61,736 nucleotides of DNA from Bacteroidota bacterium (GTDB taxonomy: Bacteria; Bacteroidota; Bacteroidia; Bacteroidales; Prolixibacteraceae), in NCBI GenBank assembly GCA_023251435.1, contig JAHEYU010000034.1, forward strand, positions 1,747 to 63,482, given 5' to 3'. The position numbers and the translations under genes are program-made. Every line of letters starts with the position of its first letter. Within the stretch, counting starts at the first letter, position 1. Of the stretch, positions 7,359-15,532 are shown in pieces. Under the pieces are notes generated by a model. The model was not told the DNA's origin and did not search any database. It saw only the letters and a list, made by a program, of their open reading frames with translations.

Positions 7359-8110
7359 TACAACAACAAAAAAATGGAACGCGGATTAAATATGATCTTG
7401 CGCCCGCCTGCCTCGGCTACCGTGTACCCACAAATAATTGGGAAATACTAATACAAAACAATAAACAATGGAACGCGGATTAAATATGATCTGGCGGATT
7501 AAAACTGATTAAAATCCCGACAAGCCGGGATGATTTTTTAAGGCAATGCATATAAAAATATCAATCATCCATTATCCCATTTGTCTTTTTTCAAATCTAT
7601 TCCAATTTATTGGAATCTAAATCAGTTTTCCATCCGCTAAACCCGTGTGAATCCGCGTTACATTATTTTCCGGTATATGATACAATTGATAATATATGTG
7701 GGTACACGGTAGCTGCCTCGGGCAGGGATTAAAACTGATTAAAATCCCGACTTGTCGGGATGATTTTTAAAGAAATGCACATAAAAATATCAATCATCCA
7801 TTATCCCATTTGTCTTTTTTCAAATCTATTCCAATTTATTGGAATCTAAATCCGTTTTCCATCCGCTAAACCCGTGTGAATCCGCGTTCTATTATTTTAC
7901 CTATTGTCCGGTATTTAGTGTTCAATAATACCAAATGCAATTCCAAATCAGTCCAAAGACCCATCTGGTATAATGCCGATGAATAGACCTGCCCGCAGCA
8001 GGCGGGAATGTTAAGGCCAATCGAGTTTGCGATCCCGATTATTTATCGGGAGGACTGTTATATTTCTTCAATCGGTATAAGAAAAAGATTTGGGTACACG
8101 GTAGCTCACA
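7308..8110. repeat. MITE-like TIR repeat, copy A (interrupted by copy B)
   Basis: The left end CTACCGTGTGCCCACA (from 7324, with a GC-rich outer part from about 7308) matches in inverted form the right end TGGGTACACGGTAG (8091-8104). Inside are AACGCGGATT near the left and AATCCGCGTT near the right, so the element is a nested inverted repeat. It is split by copy B and carries about 140 extra bases near 7930-8070. No transposase gene is present. It fills most of the 1.2-kb gap after the glycosidase and supplies that gene's stop codon. Confidence 0.7.
7405..7726. repeat. MITE-like TIR repeat, copy B, inserted in copy A
   Basis: This full-length copy is bounded by CTACCGTGTACCCAC (7418) and GTGGGTACACGGTAG (ending 7712), with GC-rich outer ends (CCTGCCTCGG / CTGCCTCGGGCAGG). 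Copy A sequence stops at AAATATGATCT before it and resumes with GATTAAAACTGATT after it; elsewhere these two pieces are contiguous apart from GGCG. That shows insertion of one copy into another. Confidence 0.7.
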
Positions 8111-8286
8111 GAGAGGCTGGTATTGGCAGTAAAAAATTGATAAAAATCGGTTAGGTGCAGCGCACCGAGATAATACAAATAATAGTTGCCTACATTTCGA
8201 AATCTGATCATACAACAAGTAAAACCCTCAAATAGAAATATTTAGCACCCTATTTTCAAATTTCTTCAAAAATACGAACTTCCAAA

Positions 8287-8354
8287 ATGTGAGAATTGTA
8301 TAAGTTTTTACAAGAGTTATGTAACACCTAAGCCGATACAGAGGTGTATATTTA
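8287..8354 (+). promoter_or_regulatory. Motif A operator/promoter, site 2 (signalling operon)
   Basis: ATGTGAGAATTGTATAA with boxes TATAA (8299-8303) and TGTAA (8320-8324), 21 bp apart, then TATATTTA ending at 8354, 26 bases after the second box. The annotated gene starts unusually far away (8552), leaving a leader of about 190 bases. Confidence 0.7.
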
Positions 8355-8403
8355 TAGATTAATCCTTCGCATGGATTAATGTAAATCGAAAACTCTGTAA
8401 TCA

Positions 8404-8475
8404 ATGGCAAAAAAATCTGACCAAAACAATAAGGTCGTCGTGACTTTTCTATTCAAGGTTGGTAGAAATATGTGA
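8404..8475 (+). CDS. Possible 23-codon leader peptide
   Basis: An ATG at 8404 opens 23 codons (MAKKSDQNNKVVVTFLFKVG then RNM) ending in TGA. It sits about 45 bases after the predicted transcription start of motif A site 2, the usual distance for a first gene at these promoters, whereas the next gene starts 190 bases away. It may be a leader peptide, a decayed gene start, or chance. No homology is recognised. Confidence 0.25.
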   Translation: MAKKSDQNNKVVVTFLFKVGRNM

Positions 8476-8551
8476 TTTTAATTCAGTTAATTTGTATAAT
8501 ATACAGTTGGAATAAGCTGAAAAATTACATTTTCACTAAACAAAAACAATC

Positions 8552-11461
8552 GTGAAACCTGAAAAATTAAAAACGACAATCCAGTCAAAAGATAAATCTG
8601 CTGACCCGGATACAGGCCTATTTCCAATAATCGGTTTGGGTGCATCGGCCGGAGGGCTTGAAGCGCTGGAAAGTTTTCTGGCCAATGTTCCTGAAAACAG
8701 TGGGATGGCCTATGTCGTTATCCAGCATTTAGATCCGACACAAAAAGGTATGTTGCCCGAATTGCTTCAACGGGTTTCGAAAATGGAGGTTTTTCAGGCA
8801 AAAGATAAGTTGAAAGTCATGCCAAACAGTGTATATGTGATCCCTCCAAACAAAAGCATGTCGATTTTAAAAGGAGTGCTTTTCCTGTTCGATCCGATGG
8901 AAAGCAGGGGACTTCGGCTTCCGATTGATTTCTTTTTTCGTTCGCTGGCCATCGATCAGAAAGAGCTAAGTGTTGGGGTTATTCTGTCGGGAATGGGCTC
9001 CGATGGCAGCATCGGACTACATGCCATTAAAGAATATAATGGAATTGTGATGGTGCAAGACCCAACAACGGCAAAATTCGACAGTATGCCGCGCAATGCA
9101 ATCGATTCTGTACTGGCCGATATTATTGCCCCGGTAAACGAACTCCCTTCAAAACTGTTTGAGCTGTTGAAACATATCCCGGTTATCAAAGCGAACAAAG
9201 AATTTGAAATTCACGACAAAAGTGCGATTGAAAAAATTATTATACTCCTGCGGGCCCAAACCGGGAACGATTTTTCGTATTATAAACGAAACACGCTTTA
9301 CCGCCGTATCGAAAGGCGCATGGGCATCCATAAAATTGATAAAATAATTACCTACGTGCAGTTTCTGCAGGAAAATCCGGCCGAAATAGAGATACTTTTC
9401 AAGGAATTGCTGATTGGCGTTACGAATTTCTTTCGCGACAGGCTTGCATGGGATAAGCTGAAAGAGTCTGTTTTGCCGGGGCTTTTGGCTAATACCAGAG
9501 ATGGTACTGTTTTACGAGCCTGGGTTCCAGGCTGTTCAACCGGCGAAGAGGCTTATTCGCTGGCCATTGTTTTTAAAGAAGCGCTCGAAAAAACCAATAA
9601 ATATGGTGGAATTACATTACAGATATTTGCAACCGATCTCGACAACGATGCCATAGAAACTGCCAGAAAAGGCACATTTTCGGCAAATATTATATCCGAT
9701 GTATCTCAAAGCAGATTGAACCGTTTTTTCATAAAAACCGACGATGGATATCGCATTAATACCGAAATAAGGGAAATGATTGTGTTTGCCCAACACAACA
9801 TTATTATGCACCCGCCTTTTACCAAGATCGACTTACTTACATGCCGCAACCTGCTGATATACATGGATAGCGAGCTTCAGAAAAAATTAATCGGATTGTT
9901 TTATTACAGCCTGAATCCTGAAGGAATTATGTTGCTCGGAAGCTCCGAAACACTTGGCTCACAAAGTCCTTTATTTAATACCATCGATTCGAAATTAAAA
10001 TTATACAAGCGGTCGAACATAGCACTGGTTCCGGAAATGTTCGATTTTCCGTCTTCCTATTCGCGAACAAAAATAAGTAATACCGAAAACCCGATGCCAT
10101 CAAAATTACCAACCAATATTCAAACTCCGGCTGAACAATTGTTGTTGCAGTATTTCTCGCCATCAGCAGTTTTAGTAAACGAACAGGGCGACATAGTTTA
10201 TATCAGCGGACGTACGGGGAAATATCTGGAACCGGCAGTGGGCAAAGCAAACCTGAACATTTTTGCCATGCTGCGCGAAGGTCTTCGAAACCATTTTCCA
10301 ATTGCTTTCAGAAAAGCAGTTACAACAAAAGGACAAGTTCTTTTGCACAATATAAAAGTTGCTACCGATGGCAAATCGCAAACCATAGACGTTAACATTC
10401 AGTGGATTGACAAACCTGAATCGCTTAGAGGAATGGTAATGATCGTGTTTACCGATGTACACGAAGTTTACAGCAATGACCCAAAGGGCAACCGAAAAAA
10501 AATAGAAAAGACCATTCACTCGGAACTTGAACTTGAGTTGCAACATACCCGCGAAGAAATGCAGAATACCATGGAAGAAATGCAAACTTCGCAGGAAGAA
10601 CTGAAATCGACCAACGAAGAATTGCAATCGACCAACGAAGAACTGCAATCGACCAACGAGGAGCTTACCACCTCGAAAGAAGAAATGCAGAGCCTGAACG
10701 AGGAACTGCAAACTGTGAATGCAGAACTGCAATCGAAAGTTGACGAATTTTCGAGGGTAAACAACGATATGAAAAACCTGCTGAACAGTACCGACATCGC
10801 GACTCTGTTCCTCGACAAAGAATTGAATATCAGAAGGTTTACAAATCAGACCACCAAAATTTTCAAGCTCATAAAAAGCGATATTGGCAGGCCATTTACC
10901 GATCTGGTTTCGGATCTTAATTACCCCGAACTGGCGCATGACGCCCTCGAAGTATTGCGGACACTCGTGTTTATACAAAAGCAAATTTCGACCAAAGACA
11001 AGCGGTGGTTTTCTGTACGAATTATGCCCTACCGCACTTACGACGACCGAATCGACGGACTGGTCATCACGTTTATCAACATCACCGACCTCAAACTGGT
11101 AGAAACGAAACTGCACGAAACCGGGCAGATAAACCACCTGCTAATGAATTGGGCCACCGAGGTGATTATTCAACTTTCAGACGACCTGAAAATACTCAAT
11201 CTTAATCCGAAGGCCGAATTGTTGTTCGGAATGAAAAGACAGGGTGCGATTGATCAAAATTTCATTCAGCTTTTTATTCCGCAGACAGAAAGACTAATGG
11301 TTGAAAATAAGCTAAATGAGTTGATGAAGAAACCACAAACCGAAAAATTGGAAATAACGATCATAACAGCAGATGAAAAAATAAAAACAGTCGGCTGGAC
11401 AGTGAACATTGTATCGGTTCACGAAAATTTACCAACAATATTAATATTAACAACTAAATAA
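8552..11461 (+). CDS. CheB-CheR-PAS fusion signalling protein
   Basis: This 969-residue cytoplasmic protein joins a CheB methylesterase domain and a CheR methyltransferase domain. In CheB (about 22-205) Ser32 in GASAGG, His59 in IQHL and Asp151 in GMGSDG form the triad. CheR (about 215-490) has WVPGCSTGEEAYS near 325 for S-adenosylmethionine. A long coiled coil built of EELQSTNEELQSTNEEL-type heptads (about 655-740) and two PAS-like regions follow. There is no receiver, kinase or GGDEF domain. Such fusions occur away from chemotaxis operons and are thought to modify or sense through non-chemotactic partners. The GTG start is the only plausible one. A PAS protein follows after 7 bases. Confidence 0.9.
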   Translation: MKPEKLKTTIQSKDKSADPDTGLFPIIGLGASAGGLEALESFLANVPENSGMAYVVIQHLDPTQKGMLPELLQRVSKMEVFQAKDKLKVMPNSVYVIPPNKSMSILKGVLFLFDPMESRGLRLPIDFFFRSLAIDQKELSVGVILSGMGSDGSIGLHAIKEYNGIVMVQDPTTAKFDSMPRNAIDSVLADIIAPVNELPSKLFELLKHIPVIKANKEFEIHDKSAIEKIIILLRAQTGNDFSYYKRNTLYRRIERRMGIHKIDKIITYVQFLQENPAEIEILFKELLIGVTNFFRDRLAWDKLKESVLPGLLANTRDGTVLRAWVPGCSTGEEAYSLAIVFKEALEKTNKYGGITLQIFATDLDNDAIETARKGTFSANIISDVSQSRLNRFFIKTDDGYRINTEIREMIVFAQHNIIMHPPFTKIDLLTCRNLLIYMDSELQKKLIGLFYYSLNPEGIMLLGSSETLGSQSPLFNTIDSKLKLYKRSNIALVPEMFDFPSSYSRTKISNTENPMPSKLPTNIQTPAEQLLLQYFSPSAVLVNEQGDIVYISGRTGKYLEPAVGKANLNIFAMLREGLRNHFPIAFRKAVTTKGQVLLHNIKVATDGKSQTIDVNIQWIDKPESLRGMVMIVFTDVHEVYSNDPKGNRKKIEKTIHSELELELQHTREEMQNTMEEMQTSQEELKSTNEELQSTNEELQSTNEELTTSKEEMQSLNEELQTVNAELQSKVDEFSRVNNDMKNLLNSTDIATLFLDKELNIRRFTNQTTKIFKLIKSDIGRPFTDLVSDLNYPELAHDALEVLRTLVFIQKQISTKDKRWFSVRIMPYRTYDDRIDGLVITFINITDLKLVETKLHETGQINHLLMNWATEVIIQLSDDLKILNLNPKAELLFGMKRQGAIDQNFIQLFIPQTERLMVENKLNELMKKPQTEKLEITIITADEKIKTVGWTVNIVSVHENLPTILILTTK

Positions 11462-11468
11462 TCAGGCC

Positions 11469-12020
11469 ATGTACGATGAAGAAACTGATTTTACTGATGC
11501 CAGAAAATTACGTCAGAATGCGGAGAAACGGCTGAAATTGAACAATGAAAAATCTGAAGCTACAACTGAAGAATACGACTCTGCAAGGCTTTTGCACGAA
11601 TTGCAGGTACATCAGATTGAGCTGGAAATGCAGAACGAAGAATTACAGCAAGCATATTCGAAAGCTGAGGCAGCCCTGAGAAAATACACCATGCTTTACG
11701 ATTTTGCTCCCATGGGGTACTTTACGCTCGATAGTGAAGGCAATATCTGTGATTTAAATTTCACCGGAGCCGAATTACTTGCCGACAAACGTTTTAGTTT
11801 AAAAAATAGCAACTTCAAACTGTTTATTACGGAAGATACGCTGAATCATTTCAACAATTTTTTCAGTAAATTATATACAAACAGAACCAAAGAATCGTGC
11901 GAGTTTAAAATTGGAAACGACACAAAGCGATCAATCGTTGTGTACGCCGAAGGCATTGTTACCGACGATGACCAGAAATGCCTTTTGTCAGTTATAAATA
12001 TTTCAGAACTTAAAAGCTGA
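11469..12020 (+). CDS. Stand-alone coiled-coil PAS protein
   Basis: The 183-residue protein has a charged N-terminal helix with the motif LLHELQVHQIELEMQNEELQ (about 40-60), which is the usual linker before PAS domains in sensor kinases. One PAS domain (about 70-180) follows, with DFAPMGYFTLDSEGNI and ending SVINISELK. No kinase or output domain is attached, so it probably signals by protein contact, possibly by pairing its coiled coil with the similar helices of the CheB-CheR-PAS fusion directly upstream. It is in the same operon, 7 bases after that gene. Confidence 0.8.
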   Translation: MYDEETDFTDARKLRQNAEKRLKLNNEKSEATTEEYDSARLLHELQVHQIELEMQNEELQQAYSKAEAALRKYTMLYDFAPMGYFTLDSEGNICDLNFTGAELLADKRFSLKNSNFKLFITEDTLNHFNNFFSKLYTNRTKESCEFKIGNDTKRSIVVYAEGIVTDDDQKCLLSVINISELKS

Positions 12021-12123
12021 ATGCCCTGTAAATAAGACAGATAAACGAAGTAGTTTTAACTAGTTAGACGTGGATTAGTTTTCAAGTCACATATATTTAT
12101 TTTTTATAAATACATTTTTCCAA

Positions 12124-12684
12124 ATGAAGGTCCACATCAAAAACATGGTTAGTAATCGTTGCAAGCAGATGCTGAAATCGGAGCTTGATAAGCGCGGGCT
12201 TCATTACATTATTCTGGGATTGGGCGAAGTTGAAATTATGGAAACCCTGACCGAGGATCTGAAATTTAGGATAAACAAAGGTCTAAAAGAATCGGGGCTT
12301 GCAATAATTGAAGACAAAAAAGCCATACTCATCGAGAAAATAAAGAATACAATTATTGACCTGGTTTATTATTCGGATACTCTGTTAAAAATAAATTTCT
12401 CCGATTATTTAAGCCAGAAATTAAATTACGATTACACCTACATGGCCAATATTTTTTCTGAAAATCAAGGCATTACCATTGAACATTTTTTGCTTACGAA
12501 CAAAATAGAGCGTGCAAAAGAATTACTTGTTTACGACGAACTGAATATTACCGAAATAGCCAATAAACTGCATTACAGCAGCACGGGGCACCTGTCGAAC
12601 CAATTTAAAAAAATGACCGGATTAACTCCTTCGTACTACAAACATCTCAAACTTAAGCGCCCCTCTGTAGATGGAAACAAGTGA
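12124..12684 (+). CDS. AraC-family transcriptional regulator
   Basis: The 186-residue protein has an N-terminal region of about 85 residues of the type seen in short Bacteroidota AraC-like regulators (ILGLGEVEIMETLTED). A C-terminal AraC HTH pair (about 95-180) follows: NIFSENQGITIEHFLLTNKI, AKELLVYDELNITEIANKL and the signature SSTGHLSNQFKKMTGLTPSYY. It lacks a sugar-binding cupin or a receiver domain, so its signal is unclear; it may be governed by the PAS/CheB-CheR proteins encoded just before it. No motif A or B precedes it. It is the only classical DNA-binding activator found in the window and thus a candidate regulator of motif A. Confidence 0.85.
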   Translation: MKVHIKNMVSNRCKQMLKSELDKRGLHYIILGLGEVEIMETLTEDLKFRINKGLKESGLAIIEDKKAILIEKIKNTIIDLVYYSDTLLKINFSDYLSQKLNYDYTYMANIFSENQGITIEHFLLTNKIERAKELLVYDELNITEIANKLHYSSTGHLSNQFKKMTGLTPSYYKHLKLKRPSVDGNK

Positions 12685-12748
12685 ATTGTGCAGCTCGTAA
12701 AAAGTTTCCCTCCCGTTAAATTCAATCAAATAAGCCGAAAATAAAGCC

Positions 12749-13531
12749 ATGAGAGTTCGCATTAATTTCACCATCATACTACTGCTCATAGCTTTGTATG
12801 TTAATTCGCAAGAGATATTTAACCCACCGGTAAAACATGACATTGTTTTTAAGGCCGGTGAAAAACTCACTTATCAAATCAGGTATGGAATGATCGTTGC
12901 CGGAGTTACAAACCTTTCGCTTACAGAGGAAGTTTACGACAACAAAACCGTTTTTCATGCACGTACAGTTGGGCAAACTACAGGTATGGCCGACAATCTG
13001 TATAGCGTAAATGATATTTACGAAAGCTGGTTCGACAAGAAAACCAACCTTCCGTATAAACAGATACGCAATATCAGCGAGGGCCGGTACACCAAATACA
13101 ACGAGGTAACCTATAACCGGAAAAACAATACTGTTCATTCAAAGCTTTCGGGCATACATAAAGTACCTGAAAAAATTCTCGATTTAGCCTCCACTTTTTA
13201 TTACATCCGACGGGTTGATTTTACGAAAATTAAAGAGGGTGATGTAATTTTGGTTAACATGTATTTTAGCGACGAAATCTTTCCATTTCGGCTCATATAC
13301 AGCGGGAAAGAAACCATAAAAACCAAATTCGGAAAATTAGATTGCATAAAAATCAGTCCGGTTGTTGAAGTTGGTCGCATGTTTAAAAGCTCCAACGATT
13401 TAACTATTTGGTTTACCGACGATAAAAACTGCCTTCCGGTTTTGGTAAAAATGGACATCCGATTGATAGGCTCCGTTTTGCTGAAACTTACTCAATACGA
13501 AAATATCACCTATCCGCTAATCATCCTGTAG
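12749..13531 (+). CDS. DUF3108 family exported protein
   Basis: The 260-residue protein has a signal peptide (MRVRINFTIILLLIALYVNS). A periplasmic body with the DUF3108 pattern follows: F..GEKLTYQIRYGMIVAG near 30-45, then alternating strands, and LTIWFTDDKNCLPVLVKMDI near the C-terminus. DUF3108 proteins are beta-rich envelope proteins of unknown function, structurally related to lipoprotein-carrier-like folds. It lies 64 bases after the araC-like gene, with no operator of either type between, so co-transcription is possible. Its 3' end borders a repeat block. Confidence 0.8.
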   Translation: MRVRINFTIILLLIALYVNSQEIFNPPVKHDIVFKAGEKLTYQIRYGMIVAGVTNLSLTEEVYDNKTVFHARTVGQTTGMADNLYSVNDIYESWFDKKTNLPYKQIRNISEGRYTKYNEVTYNRKNNTVHSKLSGIHKVPEKILDLASTFYYIRRVDFTKIKEGDVILVNMYFSDEIFPFRLIYSGKETIKTKFGKLDCIKISPVVEVGRMFKSSNDLTIWFTDDKNCLPVLVKMDIRLIGSVLLKLTQYENITYPLIIL

Positions 13532-13555
13532 TAAGGTTGTACGACAAAATTCCCT

Positions 13556-14092
13556 TAAAATCCCGACTTGTTGGGATGATTTTCTAAAGAACGCTTATGA
13601 AATCAACCAGTCCGGATGTTTTTTTTCAAATCCATTCCAATTTATTGGAATATGTATCCCTGTCCGACGGCAGGCGGGCGTTTTCCATCCCTGCCTGCGG
13701 CAGTTACCGTGTACCAACAAATAATTGGGAAATACTAATACAATGCAAAAACAATGGAACGCGGATTAAATATGATCTGGCGGATTAAAACTGATTAAAA
13801 TCCTGACAAGTCAGGCTGATTTTTCAAAGAAATGCATATAAAAATATCAATCATCCATTATCCCATTTGTCTTTTTTCGAATCCATTCCAATTTATTGGA
13901 ATATAAATCCGTTTTCCATCCGCTAAACCCGTGTGAATCCGCGTTCTATTATTTTACCTATTGGCCAGCATTTAGTGTGCAATAAGAAAAAGATGTGGGT
14001 ACACGGTAGCCGACGGCAGGCAGGCGCTAAACCCGTGTAAATGCGCGTTCTATTATTTTCCGGTGTACGACATACAATTGATAATAAATGTG
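13556..14092. repeat. MITE-like TIR repeat, copy D (partial), ending in a motif A operator
   Basis: Copy D starts with the inner part of the element (AAAATCCCGACTTGTTGGGA) and is interrupted by copy C between TTTTCCATCC and GCTAAACCC. It resumes to ACAATTGATAATAAATGTG. In copy B the same place continues GGGTACACGG; here it changes to TGAAACATGTAA, which is the motif A operator of the M48 gene. The shared ATGTG is the junction. Confidence 0.6.
13691..14025. repeat. MITE-like TIR repeat, copy C, inserted in copy D
   Basis: Terminal inverted repeats CTGCCTGCGGCAGTTACCG (left) and CGGTAGCCGACGGCAGGCAG (right) bound a copy of about 330 bases, with the same internal AACGCGGATT/AATCCGCGTT pairing as copies A and B. 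With copy D it fills the gap 13532-14194, where no gene is supported. Confidence 0.7.
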
Positions 14093-14154
14093 TGAAACAT
14101 GTAATTTTTTGCAAAAATTTTGTAAAACAAACAACTATCGCACTTTATAATTTA
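14089..14154 (+). promoter_or_regulatory. Motif A operator/promoter, site 3 (M48 peptidase operon)
   Basis: TGTGTGAAACATGTAA with boxes at 14100-14104 and 14121-14125 (21 bp), then TATAATTTA with its TTTA at 14151-14154, 25 bases after the second box. Confidence 0.75.
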
Positions 14155-14194
14155 GCATAGTCATTAAATGGCAATTCATTCAATTAATACACTC

Positions 14195-14995
14195 ATGAAA
14201 AACATTCTATTTCTTTTGCTTATCGCTGGCCTTTTAGGAGGATGTGCGATGAATCTGGTAACAGGTCGCAACCAGTTGAGCCTGGTGCAGGAATCTGAAT
14301 TACAGGCTATGGCCTTAGCCCAGTACAATACATTTTTGACGGAAAACAAGACTTTAAGCAACAGTAACAGCAGTGCTGCAATGGTTGACCGGGTTGGCGG
14401 CCGTATTGCGAACGCAATTACAAAATATTATGCCGGTAAGGGACAAGGAGAGGTGCTGGAAGGATATAAATGGGAATTCAATACCGTTGACAGTAAAGAT
14501 GTTAATGCATGGTGTATGCCCGGTGGAAAAGTGGTAGTTTACACTGGCCTTTTGCCTGTAACCCAAACCGAAACGGCGCTTGCCATTGTAATGGGGCACG
14601 AAATTGCCCACGCCATTGCCAAACATGGCAGCGAAAGAATGAGCAGAGGAATGGTTCAGCAATTGGGAGGAACAGCTTTGGAAGTCGCATTGTCGCAAAA
14701 ACCACAGCAGACCAGAGATTTATTCATGACCTCGTATGGGATTGGAAGCCAGGTTGGAGCCATGTTGCCCTGGTCGCGTCAGCAGGAAACAGAAGCTGAT
14801 AAATTCGGATTGATATTCGCCGCAATGGCCGGATACGATCCGCGGGAAGCAATTCCTTTCTGGCAGCGAATGGCAGCAGCAGGAGGAGCAAAACAACCCG
14901 AATTTTTAAGCACTCACCCGTCTGATGATACAAGGATGAAAAAGCTAAATCAGTTTATGCCTGAAGCCTTGAAATATTACACCGGACGTAAATAA
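14195..14995 (+). CDS. M48 family metallopeptidase lipoprotein
   Basis: This is a periplasmic, lipid-anchored zinc peptidase of the M48C (LoiP/YcaL) type, which handles misfolded outer-membrane or periplasmic proteins. I choose ATG 14195 because it starts directly with the signal MKNILFLLLIAGLLGGC, whose LGGC is a lipobox; a start at 14168 would leave a leader of under 10 bases. HExxH is in MGHEIAHAIAKHGSER (about 135) and the third ligand in ETEADKFG (about 199); HPSDDTRMKKL near the C-terminus is typical. 266 residues, normal length. First gene after motif A site 3, followed by two tiny membrane proteins. Confidence 0.9.
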   Translation: MKNILFLLLIAGLLGGCAMNLVTGRNQLSLVQESELQAMALAQYNTFLTENKTLSNSNSSAAMVDRVGGRIANAITKYYAGKGQGEVLEGYKWEFNTVDSKDVNAWCMPGGKVVVYTGLLPVTQTETALAIVMGHEIAHAIAKHGSERMSRGMVQQLGGTALEVALSQKPQQTRDLFMTSYGIGSQVGAMLPWSRQQETEADKFGLIFAAMAGYDPREAIPFWQRMAAAGGAKQPEFLSTHPSDDTRMKKLNQFMPEALKYYTGRK

Positions 14996-15007
14996 TCATA
15001 AATAAAC

Positions 15008-15220
15008 ATGGAACAGATAAAAAAAAATCATTCACACAGAAACAGAATCGGCAATTATTCCAGACTCGTTGCTCCATTTTTATTGTTACTGTCATCATTA
15101 ATGGTGAGTTCGTGTACTGCAATATCCGAAATTTTTAAAGCGGGAATGGGCTTCGGCATCTTTGCTGTTCTTGCACTTCTTGTAATTATCGTATTTATTA
15201 TCATGCGTTTACGAAAATAA
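15008..15220 (+). CDS. Small lipoprotein-like membrane protein
   Basis: The 70-residue product starts with a long basic head (EQIKKNHSHRNRIGNYSR). A hydrophobic segment ending LLSSLMVSSCTA follows, where SSC could be a lipobox, and then a second helix (about 46-66) ends in MRLRK. The family is not recognised. It begins 12 bases after the M48 gene and ends 15 bases before another tiny gene, so it is part of the same motif A operon. Confidence 0.55.
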   Translation: MEQIKKNHSHRNRIGNYSRLVAPFLLLLSSLMVSSCTAISEIFKAGMGFGIFAVLALLVIIVFIIMRLRK

Positions 15221-15235
15221 TAACATATAACCAAC

Positions 15236-15355
15236 ATGAACAACATTTTCAGAGGATTAATATCAGGTTACGGAGCCTCAAAATTAGGCGGAGGCTGTTT
15301 CGGTACAATTGTAGTTTTTGTAATTATCTGGCTCATACTTGGGCAATGTAGTTAG
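15236..15355 (+). CDS. 39-residue membrane peptide
   Basis: ATG 15236 opens 39 codons ending in TAG. The peptide has the pattern NIFRGLISGYGASKLGGG then CFGTIVVFVIIWLILGQC: an amphipathic start, a glycine cluster and one hydrophobic helix with a Cys near each end. It follows the previous tiny gene by 15 bases and is followed by a terminator, so it looks like the last gene of the M48 operon. The glycine motif and position make it more likely a real gene than chance. Function unknown. Confidence 0.55.
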   Translation: MNNIFRGLISGYGASKLGGGCFGTIVVFVIIWLILGQCS

Positions 15356-15398
15356 AGATAGATTAAGTATGATGCTTAGCAGATAGATTAACAGCAAT

Positions 15399-15440
15399 GA
15401 AGGGACATTTCAATTTATGATTTGTCCCTTCTTTGTTTTC
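15399..15440 (+). terminator. Terminator of the M48 operon
   Basis: GAAGGGACA (15399-15407) pairs with TGTCCCTTC (15423-15431), followed by TTTGTTTTC. Confidence 0.7.
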
Positions 15441-15470
15441 TTAGTAAAGCTTTCGTGTTTCCGGGGTTAA

Positions 15471-15520
15471 AGCTTTCCCAAAGTTTATTCAAACTTGAAA
15501 AAAACTTTGGGAAAGTTTTT
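15471..15520. terminator. Stem-loop between convergent genes
   Basis: CTTTCCCAAAGTTT (15473-15486) pairs perfectly with AAACTTTGGGAAAG (15502-15515) and is followed by TTTTTCC. It may serve the M48 operon or the minus-strand AsmA-like gene. The same arms recur in the tandem repeat at 20258-20445. Confidence 0.6.
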
Positions 15521-15532
15521 CCTTTAAATTGT

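Noticed and set aside
10172-11137. A 321-codon open frame on the minus strand
   Set aside because: It is antisense to the coiled-coil and PAS part of the CheB-CheR-PAS gene; its Phe/Leu/Gln-rich repeats are the mirror of the repeated EELQSTNEEL codons, and the plus-strand frame has clear domains.
13597-13788. A 63-codon plus-strand open frame
   Set aside because: It lies wholly within the nested TIR repeats (copies D and C) and crosses their junction.
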